From Theobroma cacao (Eukaryota > Streptophyta > Magnoliopsida > Malvales > Malvaceae), in assembly GCF_000208745.1 (NCBI RefSeq), contig NC_030854.1, forward strand, positions 7,110,703-7,174,702: a stretch of DNA of 64,000 bases, in the 5' to 3' direction. Below the pieces are notes generated by a model. That model saw only the letters and a program-made list of their open reading frames with translations. It ran no database searches and had not been told where the DNA came from. The position numbers and the translations under genes were made by a program. Of this stretch, positions 12,516-23,760 are shown in pieces (position 1 is the stretch's first letter; every line of letters starts with the position of its first letter).

Positions 12516-13371
12516 TTTGCAAAGAAATCTTGCTAGCGTGCTTGTTTCAAACTCAATTTCTTCTGGTTTTAAAAGTAAGATATGGCTACATTGTCAATCA
12601 TAACCATGAAAAGTGCTTCAAGAAGATAATGCCTCCATGTATAAAGACAATGTACCACGATAGTCATCTATGTTTCCTAGATTGTGTACTTTTCTCTATG
12701 TCGTTGAGCTTGTGGCTTTCGTAAGCCACTAGATGTCCCTTTTGCATCAACATTTCTCCAATAGTGAAGCTTAAGGCGTCTATGTGCACCTTGTACGACT
12801 TAGTGTTGTCTAGCAGTGCTAAGACTGGTTTTGCACACAATGCCTTTTTAAGTTTGTCAAAGGCTTGTTTACTTCATGTGCTCCACTTTCAAGTAATACC
12901 TTTCTTTAACATGTCAGTCAGTGGTGTAGTAATTGAAGAGTATTGTCTTACAAATCTTCGATAGTAGTTTGCAAGATTCAAAAATGAATGTAACACTGTC
13001 ACCTTTATGGGTGGATCCCATGTGAGTATGGCTTTGATTTTGTCTGTATCCATCTGAATAGTTCTACCTCCAACTATGTGTTCCAAGAAAAGGATTTCTT
13101 GCATACCAAATGAACATTTTTCTTTCTTCACAAACAGCTTATGTTCTTTTATTGTTTTTGTTACACGCCTAATGTGTTCTACATGCTCCTCTAGTGTCTT
13201 CGAGTAGATAACAATATTGTTCAAGTAAACAACCACAACCTTATCAAGAAATGGTTGAAGTACCTTGTTCATTAAAGTGTAGAATGTTGCTGGTGCATTG
13301 GTTAGGATGAATGGCATGATTAGGAATTCGTATGATTCATAGCATATCACACATGCTATCTTAAGCAAATA
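12516..13371 (-). pseudogene. Chromovirus reverse transcriptase/RNase H remnant
   Basis: The minus-strand ORF at 13368-12889 shows YESYEFLIMPF, LTNAPATF, LMNKVLQPFLDK, then VVVYLNNIVIYS, KEKCSFG and FLEHIVGG, which is the canonical Ty3/gypsy RT palm and thumb order. It is followed by NYYRRFV and, below 12889, by an RNase H stretch (DNTKSYKVHIDALSFTIG..LMQKGHLVAYESHKLND). The catalytic YxDD box reads YLNN, so both aspartates are lost. RT is cut off at 13372 by an LTR, so the N-terminal RT, protease and gag are missing. Codon frames are largely open over 480 bases, indicating moderate age. Confidence 0.9.
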
Positions 13372-15060
13372 TGTGAAACCCCAAACTTTTATGTAATGAT
13401 ATGCCTAGACTTAATATAATGTTGATCAAGAGGGATGTGAATGGATTTTAATTTGATATAAGATCGGATGTTGAATGAATTTTTTCCAACCTTATTGACA
13501 TGAATTTCTCCTTAAAAAAATGGTGATAATGATGTGGTGTTGATGAATGAATAAATGATAGGAAGCTGTGAAATTCCAATTTTTCAATATGGTGGAAATT
13601 TGATGAAAACTTGAATTTTGATGAATTATGCATTAGTTATAATTATCTATGAGAATTCTTTGTCATTTGATGTAAATCCTTCCATATTATTGTGTTATGT
13701 TCATGGATGAATGATGGTAGAAGGAATTGTTGAAATTGGAAGCAAAAAGAATGTATTTTAGCATGTTTGAACTCTGAGGACCGATCCTATGGTAGAAAGT
13801 ATGAAAATCTTGAAGAATTCATAGCCATAGTCAACCTTATAACAAAAAGCATGAGATTCTTGAAGAAAACAAAACCATAGTCAACTACAGAATTTAAGTA
13901 ATTGACTATAGCACCTTCTTGACAGATTAATATCTAAAGTGTTAAAAAACGAGCCTTGGCCTTCATTTTACATTTTCTCAACCTCCAACTCATCCCAACA
14001 ACCACCAAACCCTCCCCTAACCTTTCAAAACCCCATTGGACAAAGATTCAGCCTTCCAAACTCGAGGCGAAGGTAAGATTTGGCATTCTTGAGTTTTAAT
14101 CACAATGTTTCAACCTAACTCAAGGGTGTTGGAAATTTCAGCTCATTTAATCCAAATTTTAGATAAAATTTTGGAAGTTTTTGTTCTTCAACAAGGTTGT
14201 GGAGGTAAGAATGATTAAAGTTTCATTATATATGATTTGGGTTTAAAGTATTGTAGGTTATTGGCTTGAAACAAAAAAAAATGGATTTAATCAATTAGTT
14301 TCGAATAAATAGGAAATTTATGTTAGAAATCGTTGAGTTAGGTTGCGTTGATGTCGTGAATCGTAAAATGGGCGAGGTCTAATGAAATAAGGCTTAGAAG
14401 TACACTTTTGGAAAAGTGAGTGGATACACCCTTTTATGTATTTTAATATGGTAAATCTAAACATGTTTTATGGAGTTTGTTTGACTTGCATGATTTGAAT
14501 ACTATATTTACAAAATTAAATCAAATGATTGTGATCCATATGTTTTCAAAGAGTTTTAGAATCTATATATGTATGTAAATATCACTCCTATGTATTAGTT
14601 TTCAACAAGGGGGGACAAGCGGTTTCAAGCGTTTTACTTCAAAAATTTCAATTCCGTTATGAATAGGAAGTGACAAACGTGTATGGATTTATGGATGACA
14701 AGTGGATGTAAGTCCCACTTTTATACTTGATAATAAACATGATGATTAAATATTTTTGGACAAATACGATTCATGATAAATTAGTACCTACAATGTTGCT
14801 ATGGAAAAGCATAAGAAATGAATGCTTAGGTGAAGGTAGACAATCCCACCTTAAAGCTTATGATATGTTCTTATTTAAGGAATACTAGAACATGTTGTAC
14901 ATGGTTCAATGTGATAGTATGTGAGGTAATTCCACATACCATATGAGATAAGTTTATTTAAATAAGCATGGATTATAGAGAGATGTGTGTGATATGTTGA
15001 TGATATATGTATGAGAATGCGAAAGTCAATGTTATGATGAGAACCTTGAGTTGTGGTTGT
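13372..15060 (+). mobile_element. Truncated plus-strand LTR F
   Basis: It begins TGTGAAACCCCAAAC directly at the break of the RT remnant. Landmarks match the plus LTR at 41064-44302 in order: GTGAGTGG.TACACC (14420 vs 42300), ATGTATTAGTTTTCAACAAGG (14595 vs 42530) and CATACCATATGAGAT (14935 vs 42775). No GGTCGTGACA-like end is found before the SDR gene, so the 3' part is missing. Right edge approximate. Only about 200 bases separate it from the SDR TATA box. Confidence 0.65.
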
Positions 15061-15254
15061 AAGGATGGTGGTAAGAGTCCCGCTTGCAGATAATTTCCTA
15101 GCATTTTCACAATGTGAGGTCAAGTTAATTTGATGATCAAAAGAAAAAGGACATTGCTTAGTTTTGGTCAGAACGGACTTGAAAACAGTTTTTCGCATTG
15201 ACTGAAATGAAACTATAAAATATTTTGGTTGAAATATTAGTGATCTACATCTTC

Positions 15255-15265
15255 TTTATATAAAT
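15255..15265 (+). promoter_or_regulatory. TATA box of the SDR gene
   Basis: TTTATATAAAT lies about 92 bases upstream of the proposed ATG at 15357. That spacing suits a plant core promoter with a short leader. It is in the gap between the truncated LTR F and exon 1. Confidence 0.55.
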
Positions 15266-15356
15266 GGTTGTGCACCACTGAAGAAAATACCCAAACAGCC
15301 AAGCCTCAACTTTCATTATCTTCCCTGCTAAATTCAAAGATTTTAAGTGCGTGGAA

Positions 15357-16547
15357 ATGAGCATTGCGATGCCTCAGAAAAGGTAAATTACGAACTCCCA
15401 CCTAACTTTCTGCACCATGTTTGATTTCTGTAGTACCTGTTAGATTTTAAAGCCCTTTCCTGACTTTTGTTTCATTTCGGTACTTAAACCCTCTCTTTTT
15501 TTCAGAAAAGCTACTTAAGCCCTCTCTTAATTGTACTCCGAAGTTAATCATATTCTTTAGCTGTGTAATGCTTGGTTTTGGAACATACTGAGAACGAATT
15601 TGCATGTTCTCCATACTTGGAACGAATTTTCGATGAACTGAAATAGTATTGGCTAACCGCAAAAAAATAAAAAAAAAAAAGAAAGGAAAAAGAAATAGCT
15701 TTTCCTGGTTTAATTTGTTCCTCTTTATATAATTCTGATCAGTAAACATCAACCGTCAAATATCAGGCTTGAAGACAAGGTGGCAATTATCACGGGTGGT
15801 GCTAGTGGGATTGGAGCGAGCGCCGTGCATGTTTTCCATGAAAATGGTGCCAAAGTTGTCATTGCTGATATCAAAGATAGCCTAGGCCAAGCCATAGCTG
15901 ACAAACTGGGGGAAAATGTTTACTACATCCACTGCGATGTATCAAATGAAGATGATATCTGCAATCTCATTGACACCACCGTCTCCAAATACGGAAGGCT
16001 TGATATTATGTATAATAATGCAGGCATCATGGACCACGCAGTCGGAGGGATTGTGGATGCCAAAAAATCAGACCTGGAACGCTTGTTTGGAGTTAACTTA
16101 GTCGGTGCTTTCCTTGGAGCCAAACATGCAGCTAGGGTGATGATACCCCAGCGTAGAGGTTGTATACTATTTACTACTAGTGTTTGCACTGCAATTGCAG
16201 GACTTTCAACTCATTCCTATGCAGCTTCCAAGTACGCAATTTTGGGGCTAGCTAAGAACTTGACACCTGATTTGGGGCAATACGGTGTAAGAGTAAATTG
16301 CATCTCGCCTTATGGCGTAGTAACTAGCGTGCCAGGGATTACTGAAGATCAGAGATCGAAAGTGGAACAAAGACTGAGCGATGTGGGCAATCTGAAAGGG
16401 GAAATTCTCAAGCCAGAATGTGTAGCAAGGGCTGCACTATATTTGGGTAGTGACGAAGCAAATTATGTGAGTGGACTCAATCTTCTGGTGGATGGAGGGT
16501 TCAGTGTTGTGAATCCTACCATGCTGAAGTTTGCAAACCTTGTTTAA
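15357..16547 (+). CDS. NAD(P)-dependent short-chain dehydrogenase/reductase (SDR110C-like), two exons
   Basis: Exon 1 is 15357-15382 (encodes MSIAMPQKR with the junction codon), the intron is 15383-15766 (GT...AG) and exon 2 is 15767-16547, giving 268 aa, typical for the family. The cofactor loop is TGGASGIG at residues about 18-25, followed by the acidic end of beta-2 (VVIADI), NNAG, the catalytic-helix Asn (GVNLVGAF), Ser in TTSVCTA, YAASK (catalytic Tyr/Lys), SPYGVVT and a C-terminal DGGFSVVNP. The last two are characteristic of the plant group that includes secoisolariciresinol dehydrogenase, momilactone A synthase-like proteins and xanthoxin dehydrogenase (ABA2). It would oxidise an alcohol to a ketone with NAD(P)+, probably in the cytosol; the substrate cannot be told from sequence. 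The exon 2 ORF is open, so the gene looks intact. Starting only in exon 2 would lose the usual RLEDKVA lead-in. No neighbouring gene suggests a cluster. Confidence 0.9.
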
Positions 16548-18099
16548 TAACAAAGGTATCAAGTCATTCGCATTTGTAATTTTTCTTCTTTACTGATGAT
16601 GCGATGGAAGACTTTTAGGAGCTATATATATAAATAAATGAAGGCATTCATTGTGGCGTCAGTTGAGTGATGTATTAATATATCATACTTCCGAGATTTT
16701 TAATACAATAAGTAATCAATTGTGAGTTGCCTGCATGAAACTCGGTTGCAATTGTGTTAGTTTTCTTTGGATGGAGAAAGGAACATTTTAGATGCGAAAT
16801 TCCAAACTTATAATGCACTGCAAAGAATTTAATGAAATTTCATTTGAAAGGGTAAGCTTGACTTCTAGTATCCAACCAAACATATATATGTTAGTCGACA
16901 GGCACATGCTTCCAGCGAAAGTCCCAAAATGCATTAATTTTTTATTCAATTCCTCAAATGTGAAAAACCATTTTTCAACACTCTGTCCCAAAGAAATAAA
17001 AATCCTTGACCGTCCGAAACATTTGGCTTGTACATTAATGTACGCAAGATATATATTAATTTAATTAATTATATATGCAGTGCCATACACGTATTAATGT
17101 TCTCATATTTACTCTCGCCACTGATATCAATGTCAGCTCTGTAATCGACAGACAGCTGTTTTCTAACTTAGGCCTAACACGTCCTTTCAAAAAAAGAAAA
17201 AACACATTTATTTTGTTCAAGGATATTCCAATTGTTAGAGCATATAAAAATTGACATTTTTTAAACGAAGAAAAACAGAAGAAGAAAAGAATGATTACTT
17301 CTTCTTACGAGTATAACCCAAAGCCCATTGATTTTCAATATATTTAGAAGGGGAAAGAAAGGCCCCTCAGTCCTTGATATCAACTTCCATTATATTTATA
17401 TATGTATGTTTATTTTTTCTGAAAATAAATTCAAATATAAATTTATTTGTCTAAGATACAAAATTTAACTTTGTTTTTTTTACAGCGTCACTAATGAAAC
17501 AAAAACGAATTGTAATGCCCAATGTTGATTGCTTGAAAATTTTTAAGGTATTAACCTCATGGTTTCATGAAATATGAACTATGTTCTTTGTCTATATCTA
17601 TCTATAAATGTAAAGTTAGATATTTACACAATATATAAATGCACATCAACTACAAACGATAAATGTTGAGATTAAGTTACGTATTTGGAACTTTAAAATA
17701 AAACATGATAGGGAATTTTGAAATTAAGACCGTAATTTGGTGTCAAATAAAAATTATTTTTGAATAGCTGATTAATTTTTAAATCAAATAAATGGAAAGG
17801 AGAGTCGGCGAGAAAAACAATTCATGTGTTGATAATATTGTAGCCTATGACGCCCACAACTGCTGCTCTTTTCTACTCATCAATCCATGTGGTTTAGACT
17901 TGGTCTAAGGACTGAGGCTAGTGCTGCGTCTTTGGCTCTTTGCTGTGTGTTTTCTAAGTTGACATCATTTTTTTCATCCCTAGTGCAACTGGCATCGAAG
18001 CTCTGCGCTATTTCTACTAGTTATGAGAGGGATGGCAAAATCTGAACCCTTTCATGGATTGCGTGTCAATACCTCCTTTGGTCCAATTAAAAAAAATAT
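16548..18099. other. Intergenic DNA downstream of the SDR gene, no gene recognised
   Basis: It contains the SDR 3' flank and AT-rich unique-looking sequence. The ORFs at 16788-17064 overlap on both strands and have no recognisable domain. No LTR end was found. From about 18090 the sequence becomes copia LTR-like. Confidence 0.6.
16633..16638 (+). terminator. Candidate polyadenylation signal of the SDR gene
   Basis: An AATAAA lies 86 bases after the stop codon, in a TATATATATAAATAAATG context that suits a plant far-upstream/near-upstream element. It is a weak call from motif and position only. Confidence 0.4.
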
Positions 18100-18169
18100 T
18101 TATAATAATAATTACTATTTTCAATTAAAAAACTATTTATAATAATAATAATAATTATTGTAGTATCAG

Positions 18170-18460
18170 TAACTCAGTAAAAGATAAAACTTTATAATAA
18201 ATAAAAATGAGTCACACGTGACTTCCTTTCCCTTTCAGTTTTCGTAAAACTTTATAATAAATAAAAGAAAGAGTCATGTGACTTCCATGTGACTTCCTTT
18301 CTCTGTCGTTTTTCATTAGCTTCAATCTCTGGACTTCAAGTAAAACTAACCAACTTAACAGTAAGTAACTTAGTAAAAGATAAAACTTTATAATAAATAA
18401 AAAATGAGGCATGTGACTTCCATTTGACTTCCTTTCCCCTTCAGTTTTCATTAGCTTCAG
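18170..18460. repeat. Internal duplications in the copia K 3' LTR
   Basis: Three copies of AAAACTTTATAATAAATAAA followed by GAG.CA..TGACTTCC..T occur near 18186, 18245 and 18381, where the 5' LTR (33240) has one. Two copies also share a CATTAGCTTCA.(A/C)CTCTGGACTTCAA segment. This is slippage or unequal exchange within the LTR. Confidence 0.75.
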
Positions 18461-18557
18461 CCTCTGGACTTCAACAATTTCAGCCCTTCATCTTATTATC
18501 AGACTTCAACTCTTTATATCTCTATCTACAACTCAATGTCTAATGCTCCCCCTCAAG

Positions 18558-18975
18558 ATGAGATCTGTATATTATGCATATTCATCTTGCTAAGTAGTCA
18601 AAGGAAATCCTTTGGTGATAAAGTCTTGATGAAAAGATCTACAAGTTGTGTTTCTGTTGGAACATATGCTGGTTCTATAATACCTACAAGTATCTATTCC
18701 TTAACAAAATGACAATCTAGCTCAATGTGTTTCATGCATTCATGAAACACAAGATTTCTATTAATGTAGATAGTAGATTGATTGCCACAATACAATCTTA
18801 CTGAATGTTTGTGACAAATTCCAAAATCTTCCAACAGAGCTTTCAATCATATAATTTCACAAGATGTAGTAGCCATGGCACGATATTCAAAGTTAACAGA
18901 GCTTTGAGCAATAATAGACTACTTTTTAGATTGCCAACTAACCATAGGAGTTGATATTGGTTTAGTACCCAATAT
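18558..18975 (-). pseudogene. Copia K RT end and RNase H remnant
   Basis: Minus-strand reading: ILGTKPISTPM, then immediately VSWQSKK, EYRAMATTSCEI, LLEDFGI, LYCGNQSTIYINRNLVFHECMKHIELDCHFVKE and VPTETQLVDLFIKTL. These are standard copia RNase H landmarks. The segment of roughly 70 residues that normally separates the STPM and SW.SKK motifs is absent, so an internal deletion is present. Several stops. Confidence 0.85.
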
Positions 18976-18980
18976 AAAAT

Positions 18981-21591
18981 TGTCACGACCCAAATTCCGA
19001 GCCATGACCAACGCATGGGTCCAGTGGACGTAATCCACTAAACCCAAGCAAGTCTATTATTTATCTTACTCATAATTCCATCTATTATCACTAAGTCATA
19101 TTTCATAACTTTGAATCAAAATAGTGATATACATTGCCAACTCGTACTGGCATTACTCATTTAAAATTTACATTAAGTTCATTTATACATAACAAAATAA
19201 TACTCGACTTCCAGCGGAGGGACTCGGATGAATATACAGCTACCGAATGCCGAGACACCTACCAAAAGATGGACACAAGTCTACAAGGACACCTCATCCT
19301 AATTATCGGCTGCCTCGTGATCTGAAAACATGAATTTGAAAATGGTGAGTATAAACCTAGTGAGTGAATAAGGAAGGGAACAAGCAACAATTAGGGAGAA
19401 TTTAAAATCAGGATGCACTTGTTTCAAAACAATGTAATTTAGTTCATTCCGATTTAAAACCCTTCCAAACTCGAGAGTTTCTCGCTGCAGCGAAAACAGA
19501 GCAATAAGAGAAACATTTTTCCTCACTCAAAAAAAAGCCATCCTGCTAAACTAATAAAATCAACATAAAATTCATGAAAATTCTCAAAGTGCAATGTGTC
19601 AAATTTCACGTACATTACAACTATAAATCATTGTCCATCAATTTGCTATAACACACACATTTACATATGTATATATATATATATANNNNNNNNNNNNNNN
19701 NNNNNNNNNNNNNNNNNNNNNNNNNNNNNNNNNNNNNNNNNNNNNNNNNNNNNNNNNNNNNNNNNNNNNNNNNNNNNNNNNNNNNNNNNNNNNNNNNNNN
19801 NNNNNNNNNNNNNNNNNNNNNNNNNNNNNNNNNNNNNNNNNNNNNNNNNNNNNNNNNNNNNNNNNNNNNNNNNNNNNNNNNNNNNNNNNNNNNNNNNNNN
19901 NNNNNNNNNNNNNNNNNNNNNNNNNNNNNNNNNNNNNNNNNNNNNNNNNNNNNNNNNNNNNNNNNNNNNNNNNNNNNNNNNNNNNNNNNNNNNNNNNNNN
20001 NNNNNNNNNNNNNNNNNNNNNNNNNNNNNNNNNNNNNNNNNNNNNNNNNNNNNNNNNNNNNNNNNNNNNNNNNNNNNNNNNNNNNNNNNNNNNNNNNNNN
20101 NNNNNNNNNNNNNNNNNNNNNNNNNNNNNNNNNNNNNNNNNNNNNNNNNNNNNNNNNNNNNNNNNNNNNNNNNNNNNNNNNNNNNNNNNNNNNNNNNNNN
20201 NNNNNNNNNNNNNNNNNNNNNNNNNNNNNNNNNNNNNNNNNNNNNNNNNNNNNNNNNNNNNNNNNNNNNNNNNNNNNNNNNNNNNNNNNNNNNNNNNNNN
20301 NNNNNNNNNNNNNNNNNNNNNNNNNNNNNNNNNNNNNNNNNNNNNNNNNNNNNNNNNNNNNNNNNNNNNNNNNNNNNNNNNNNNNNNNNNNNNNNNNNNN
20401 NNNNNNNNNNNNNNNNNNNNNNNNNNNNNNNNNNNNNNNNNNNNNNNNNNNNNNNNNNNNNNNNNNNNNNNNNNNNNNNNNNNNNNNNNNNNNNNNNNNN
20501 NNNNNNNNNNNNNTAGAGAAATTGAATATTTCTTTTGTGTTTTTGTTCATAACCATGCTTAACTATCCCTAAACACTAACATAGTCTAAAATCAAATTAT
20601 TCCAACAACAATTCCTCTTCCATACCCATTTTTCAGAATTGAATTCATCATGATAACTCAATATTCAACCATGAAAATCAAGAACAAAAGCATGGGTAAG
20701 CTATGTATCAAGGAGAATTAAAGAAATTTTAACTTACCTAGCTTGTTTCCTTGATTTCTTTACTTTTTCTTTGAATTTTCACCTAGGTTTTCTTGTTTTT
20801 TCCCTTTGTTCTTCCTTTTTTCTTGTTGCTGGTTGTCTAGGCCGAATATGGTGAGAGAATTGGGGATTTAATGGGCTGATTTTTATAGAAAATAATAAAA
20901 TAATCAAGCATGCCACGTGTCACATGCTTATTGGCCCAATTTTTAACTTTTTGACTTTTTCTTCTTAATTTTCCACCACAATTATTTTGGTATTTATCCA
21001 ATCCTACCACATTTAAAATCCCTTGGTCTTGACAAGTGCTGGGGCGAAAAATTTACCGATTTGCCCCCGAGGTGGAAAACTTACTATTTTGCCCCTATAC
21101 TCCGAAATGTACCGGAATCATATTATTTCTACTTTTCAACCTCAAATAACACTAATATTGATCAATATTAACCAAATGGAGCAAAAAAATTCCCCGTTTA
21201 GTCCTCTAGTGGCAAAATTATCATTTTGCCCTTATACTCCAAAAATATCGAGAATCACAATTTTTCACTGCTAAACATCATTTTATACTCCAATAATCAT
21301 AATTATATTTTATATAATTATTCTTGGTCAAATGTCATCAAATCTTGGCTAGAAATCTCCATTTAATCATCAAATGGTAAAATGACCGTTTTGTCCCTAA
21401 TCGGTCAATTTTTCTAATGGACTTCAAACTGGACCTTAAACTCAAAATCACTATTCTAAGCCATTCTGTGGGTTTCAAAATTTTCAATTTCCTCTTAGAA
21501 TTTTTATTTGAACTAGTTTAAGGCTTGATTTAACTTAGTTGTACCACTCGGTACAATATCGTCTTTTAATCGAGTTTGACAGGGTCTCACA
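18981..21591 (-). mobile_element. Solo LTR B, gypsy type, TSD AAAAT, contains assembly gap
   Basis: Plus-strand ends are TGTCACGACCC and GGGTCTCACA, with AAAAT at 18976-18980 and 21592-21596. Deleting it restores the copia RT reading KYTLDML.EHFILGTKPISTPM across the junction. It shares ends and internal order with solo LTR C (45389-47928): AACATGAA.TTGAAAA..GTGAGTATAAAC, the CTCGCTGCAG palindrome, and CTATAACACACA before the microsatellite. The N run at 19686-20513 sits at that microsatellite. Confidence 0.9.
19686..20513. other. Assembly gap (828 N)
   Basis: Unsequenced stretch starting directly after TATATGTATATATATATATATA. The two long all-X ORFs here are artefacts of translating N. Confidence 1.
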
Positions 21592-21596
21592 AAAAT

Positions 21597-22500
21597 GCTC
21601 CTAAAGCATATCCAAAGTATATTTAAGTTGACAAATTGATATTCCTTTTGGTGACCTAGCAACTTTTGGCCCTAAGAAATATTTGACTATGCTAAGATTC
21701 TTTAATTTGAATTGTGAGTTCAAATATTCCTTTACACTATCAACCAACTAATTTGATGTACTACCAATAACTATGTCATCTACATAGACAAATAGTACTA
21801 TAAATTTTCCATTTACAATTGACATAGAAAACAGGGAATAATCTGAAATAGATTGCTTGAAGCTATACCTTAAAAAAAGAAGCAGTAAACTTAGCATTCC
21901 ACTTCTTAAAAGCTTGCTTGAGTCCATATAGAGACTTGTGCAACCTACAAACTAGATTTGAATCAGTTGAATATGAGTGCTCCCTTTGTATTCAATAATT
22001 TGGAGGTATTTCCATATAAACTTTTTCTTTAAGATCTCCATGAAGAAGCCATTATTGACATCAAGCTATCTCAAACACCACCCTTGTGCTATTGCAATTT
22101 CCATAAAAACTTTGACTATAGTTTGGTTAGCAACAGAACTGAAGGTCTCTTGATAATCAAATCCTTCAATTCAACTATAGCCCTTTGCTACCAAACGAGT
22201 TTTAAATCTTTCCACACTTCCATCAGCCTTCATCTTCACTTTGTATACCCATCTACAACCAATGGCATGACAATTTGAGGGTAGAGGTAAAACTGACCAT
22301 GTTTTTTTATCTTCTAATGCTTGTAATTTAAGAGCCATAGCATTTTTCCAATAAGAATGTTGAATTACTTGATGATATGAGTCAAGTTAATGAATTTGGG
22401 AAAAGGAAAGGTCAAATATCTTATGAAAAGATGACAAATTTTTAGCTAACAAGTAGTTGATATTAGATGTGAAGTGGAACAATTAAGCTTGAGTGTAAAT
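21597..22500 (-). pseudogene. Copia K reverse transcriptase remnant
   Basis: The minus strand gives VIGCRWVYKVKMKADGSVERFKTRLVAKGYS, then EGFDYQETFSSVA, LDVNN.F, the SLYGLKQA-like region and FVYVDDIVIGS (the intact YVDD catalytic box), followed by LKNLSIVKYFLGPKVARS and QLKYTLDML. This is the canonical order for copia RT. It is spread over several frames with stops. It continues on the far side of LTR B. Confidence 0.9.
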
Positions 22501-22799
22501 CAATGTGATATGCTTCTAAATGTTTAGGAACATGTCTAACTTGAGAGCTTTTTCTAGTTAAAGTAGCAACATCAAGTGAGACATGAATAAGACTAACTTA
22601 AGCATGTTCAACAGTGCCAACAAAAGAATTTTCAATAAGAATAGGACTATTTTGAACATGTTCAACACTATCAAAAAATGAGATGAATAATTCTGGAGTC
22701 AAATGATTCTCTAAAGAAATATCATTAAAATTTGAAGGAGATGGAACTTGTTAGACACTCGCTTACCTAAGGTATTAGAATTAACAAAAAAAAATGATC

Positions 22800-23755
22800 A
22801 AGAGTAGGGGTAGGTGTTTTAGGAAATGAAGAAATATGATCATCATGATCCAAATTCAAGAAAGGAAACACCTGCTCAAAGAAAAATAACATTCTTGGAT
22901 ATTAAAACTTTATGAACATCAACATCATACATTTTGTACCTTTTAACACCACTAAGATATCCTAAGAAGATACATTTCATAGCTCTTTTATCAAATTTCT
23001 TTTTGTGATGAGACAAAGTGGAAACAAAACACTTACAACCAACACATTAAGATGATTATATGTAGGCAAGGTATGATACAACAATTCAAATGGTGTTTTG
23101 TTTGAAAGAATATTAGAAGGCATTATGTTTATAATATGTACTACAGTCTAAACAATATCACCCTAGAATTTCAAAGGTAAATGTGACTGATGGAGTAAAG
23201 ACCTAGCCACTACCAAAATGTGTTGATGTTTTCTTTCCACGAACCCATTCTGCTGAGGTGTTTCATTACTAGATAAATAATGGATAATTCTTGTTTATGC
23301 ATAAAAATCATTCAACCTAATTCCAGTCCATTTTCTAATCTCAAAACTTTAATTGATGTTTGAAACTGACTTAAAAAAGAAGGAATAACACTTGACAAAT
23401 TTGATTTGTATAAAACAAAATCCAAGTAAATAGTGAAAAATCATCAACAATAGTCAAAAAATAACTATGACTAGATAATGTAGAGAGTTCATAAGGTCCC
23501 TAGATATCTACATGAATAAGATAAAAAAGATTCTTTGAACTTTGGACATGGATGGGAAATGGAAGTTTCTTTGTTTTGCCATAGGACATTCTTCACAAAG
23601 TAGATTGTTTAAACATTGTATATATGAAAATTGTCTATGTAATACATTTATTCTTTTCACAAGTGCATGACCTAACCTAAAATGCCACAATCAAAAGACT
23701 TTAAAGTTGAAGTACAAACATTATTTTGTAAAGAATTACAACCATTAATAATAGA
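22800..23755 (-). pseudogene. Copia K GAG-pre-integrase and integrase remnant
   Basis: Minus strand 23690-23508 encodes MWHFRLGHA...LLCEECPMAKQRNFHFP, the zinc-binding pre-integrase motif (H...CxxC). Downstream, near 23270-22880, come [19 protein letters not shown], the NKTPFELLYH..PTYNHL region and YPRM-like segments, as in copia integrase up to the C-terminal part. The catalytic DDE cannot be fully tracked because of frameshifts. The N-terminal side is interrupted by element L. Confidence 0.85.
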
Positions 23756-23760
23756 AATAA

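Noticed and set aside
15447..15752. 101-aa minus-strand ORF
   Set aside because: It lies in the SDR intron and includes the poly-A/T run; no domain.
15780..16547. SDR protein starting at 15780
   Set aside because: That start is a GTG inside exon 2; a short first exon at 15357 with proper splice sites gives the usual RLEDKVA lead-in.
19596..20572. ORFs of about 300 aa across the N run
   Set aside because: The residues are X from unsequenced bases.
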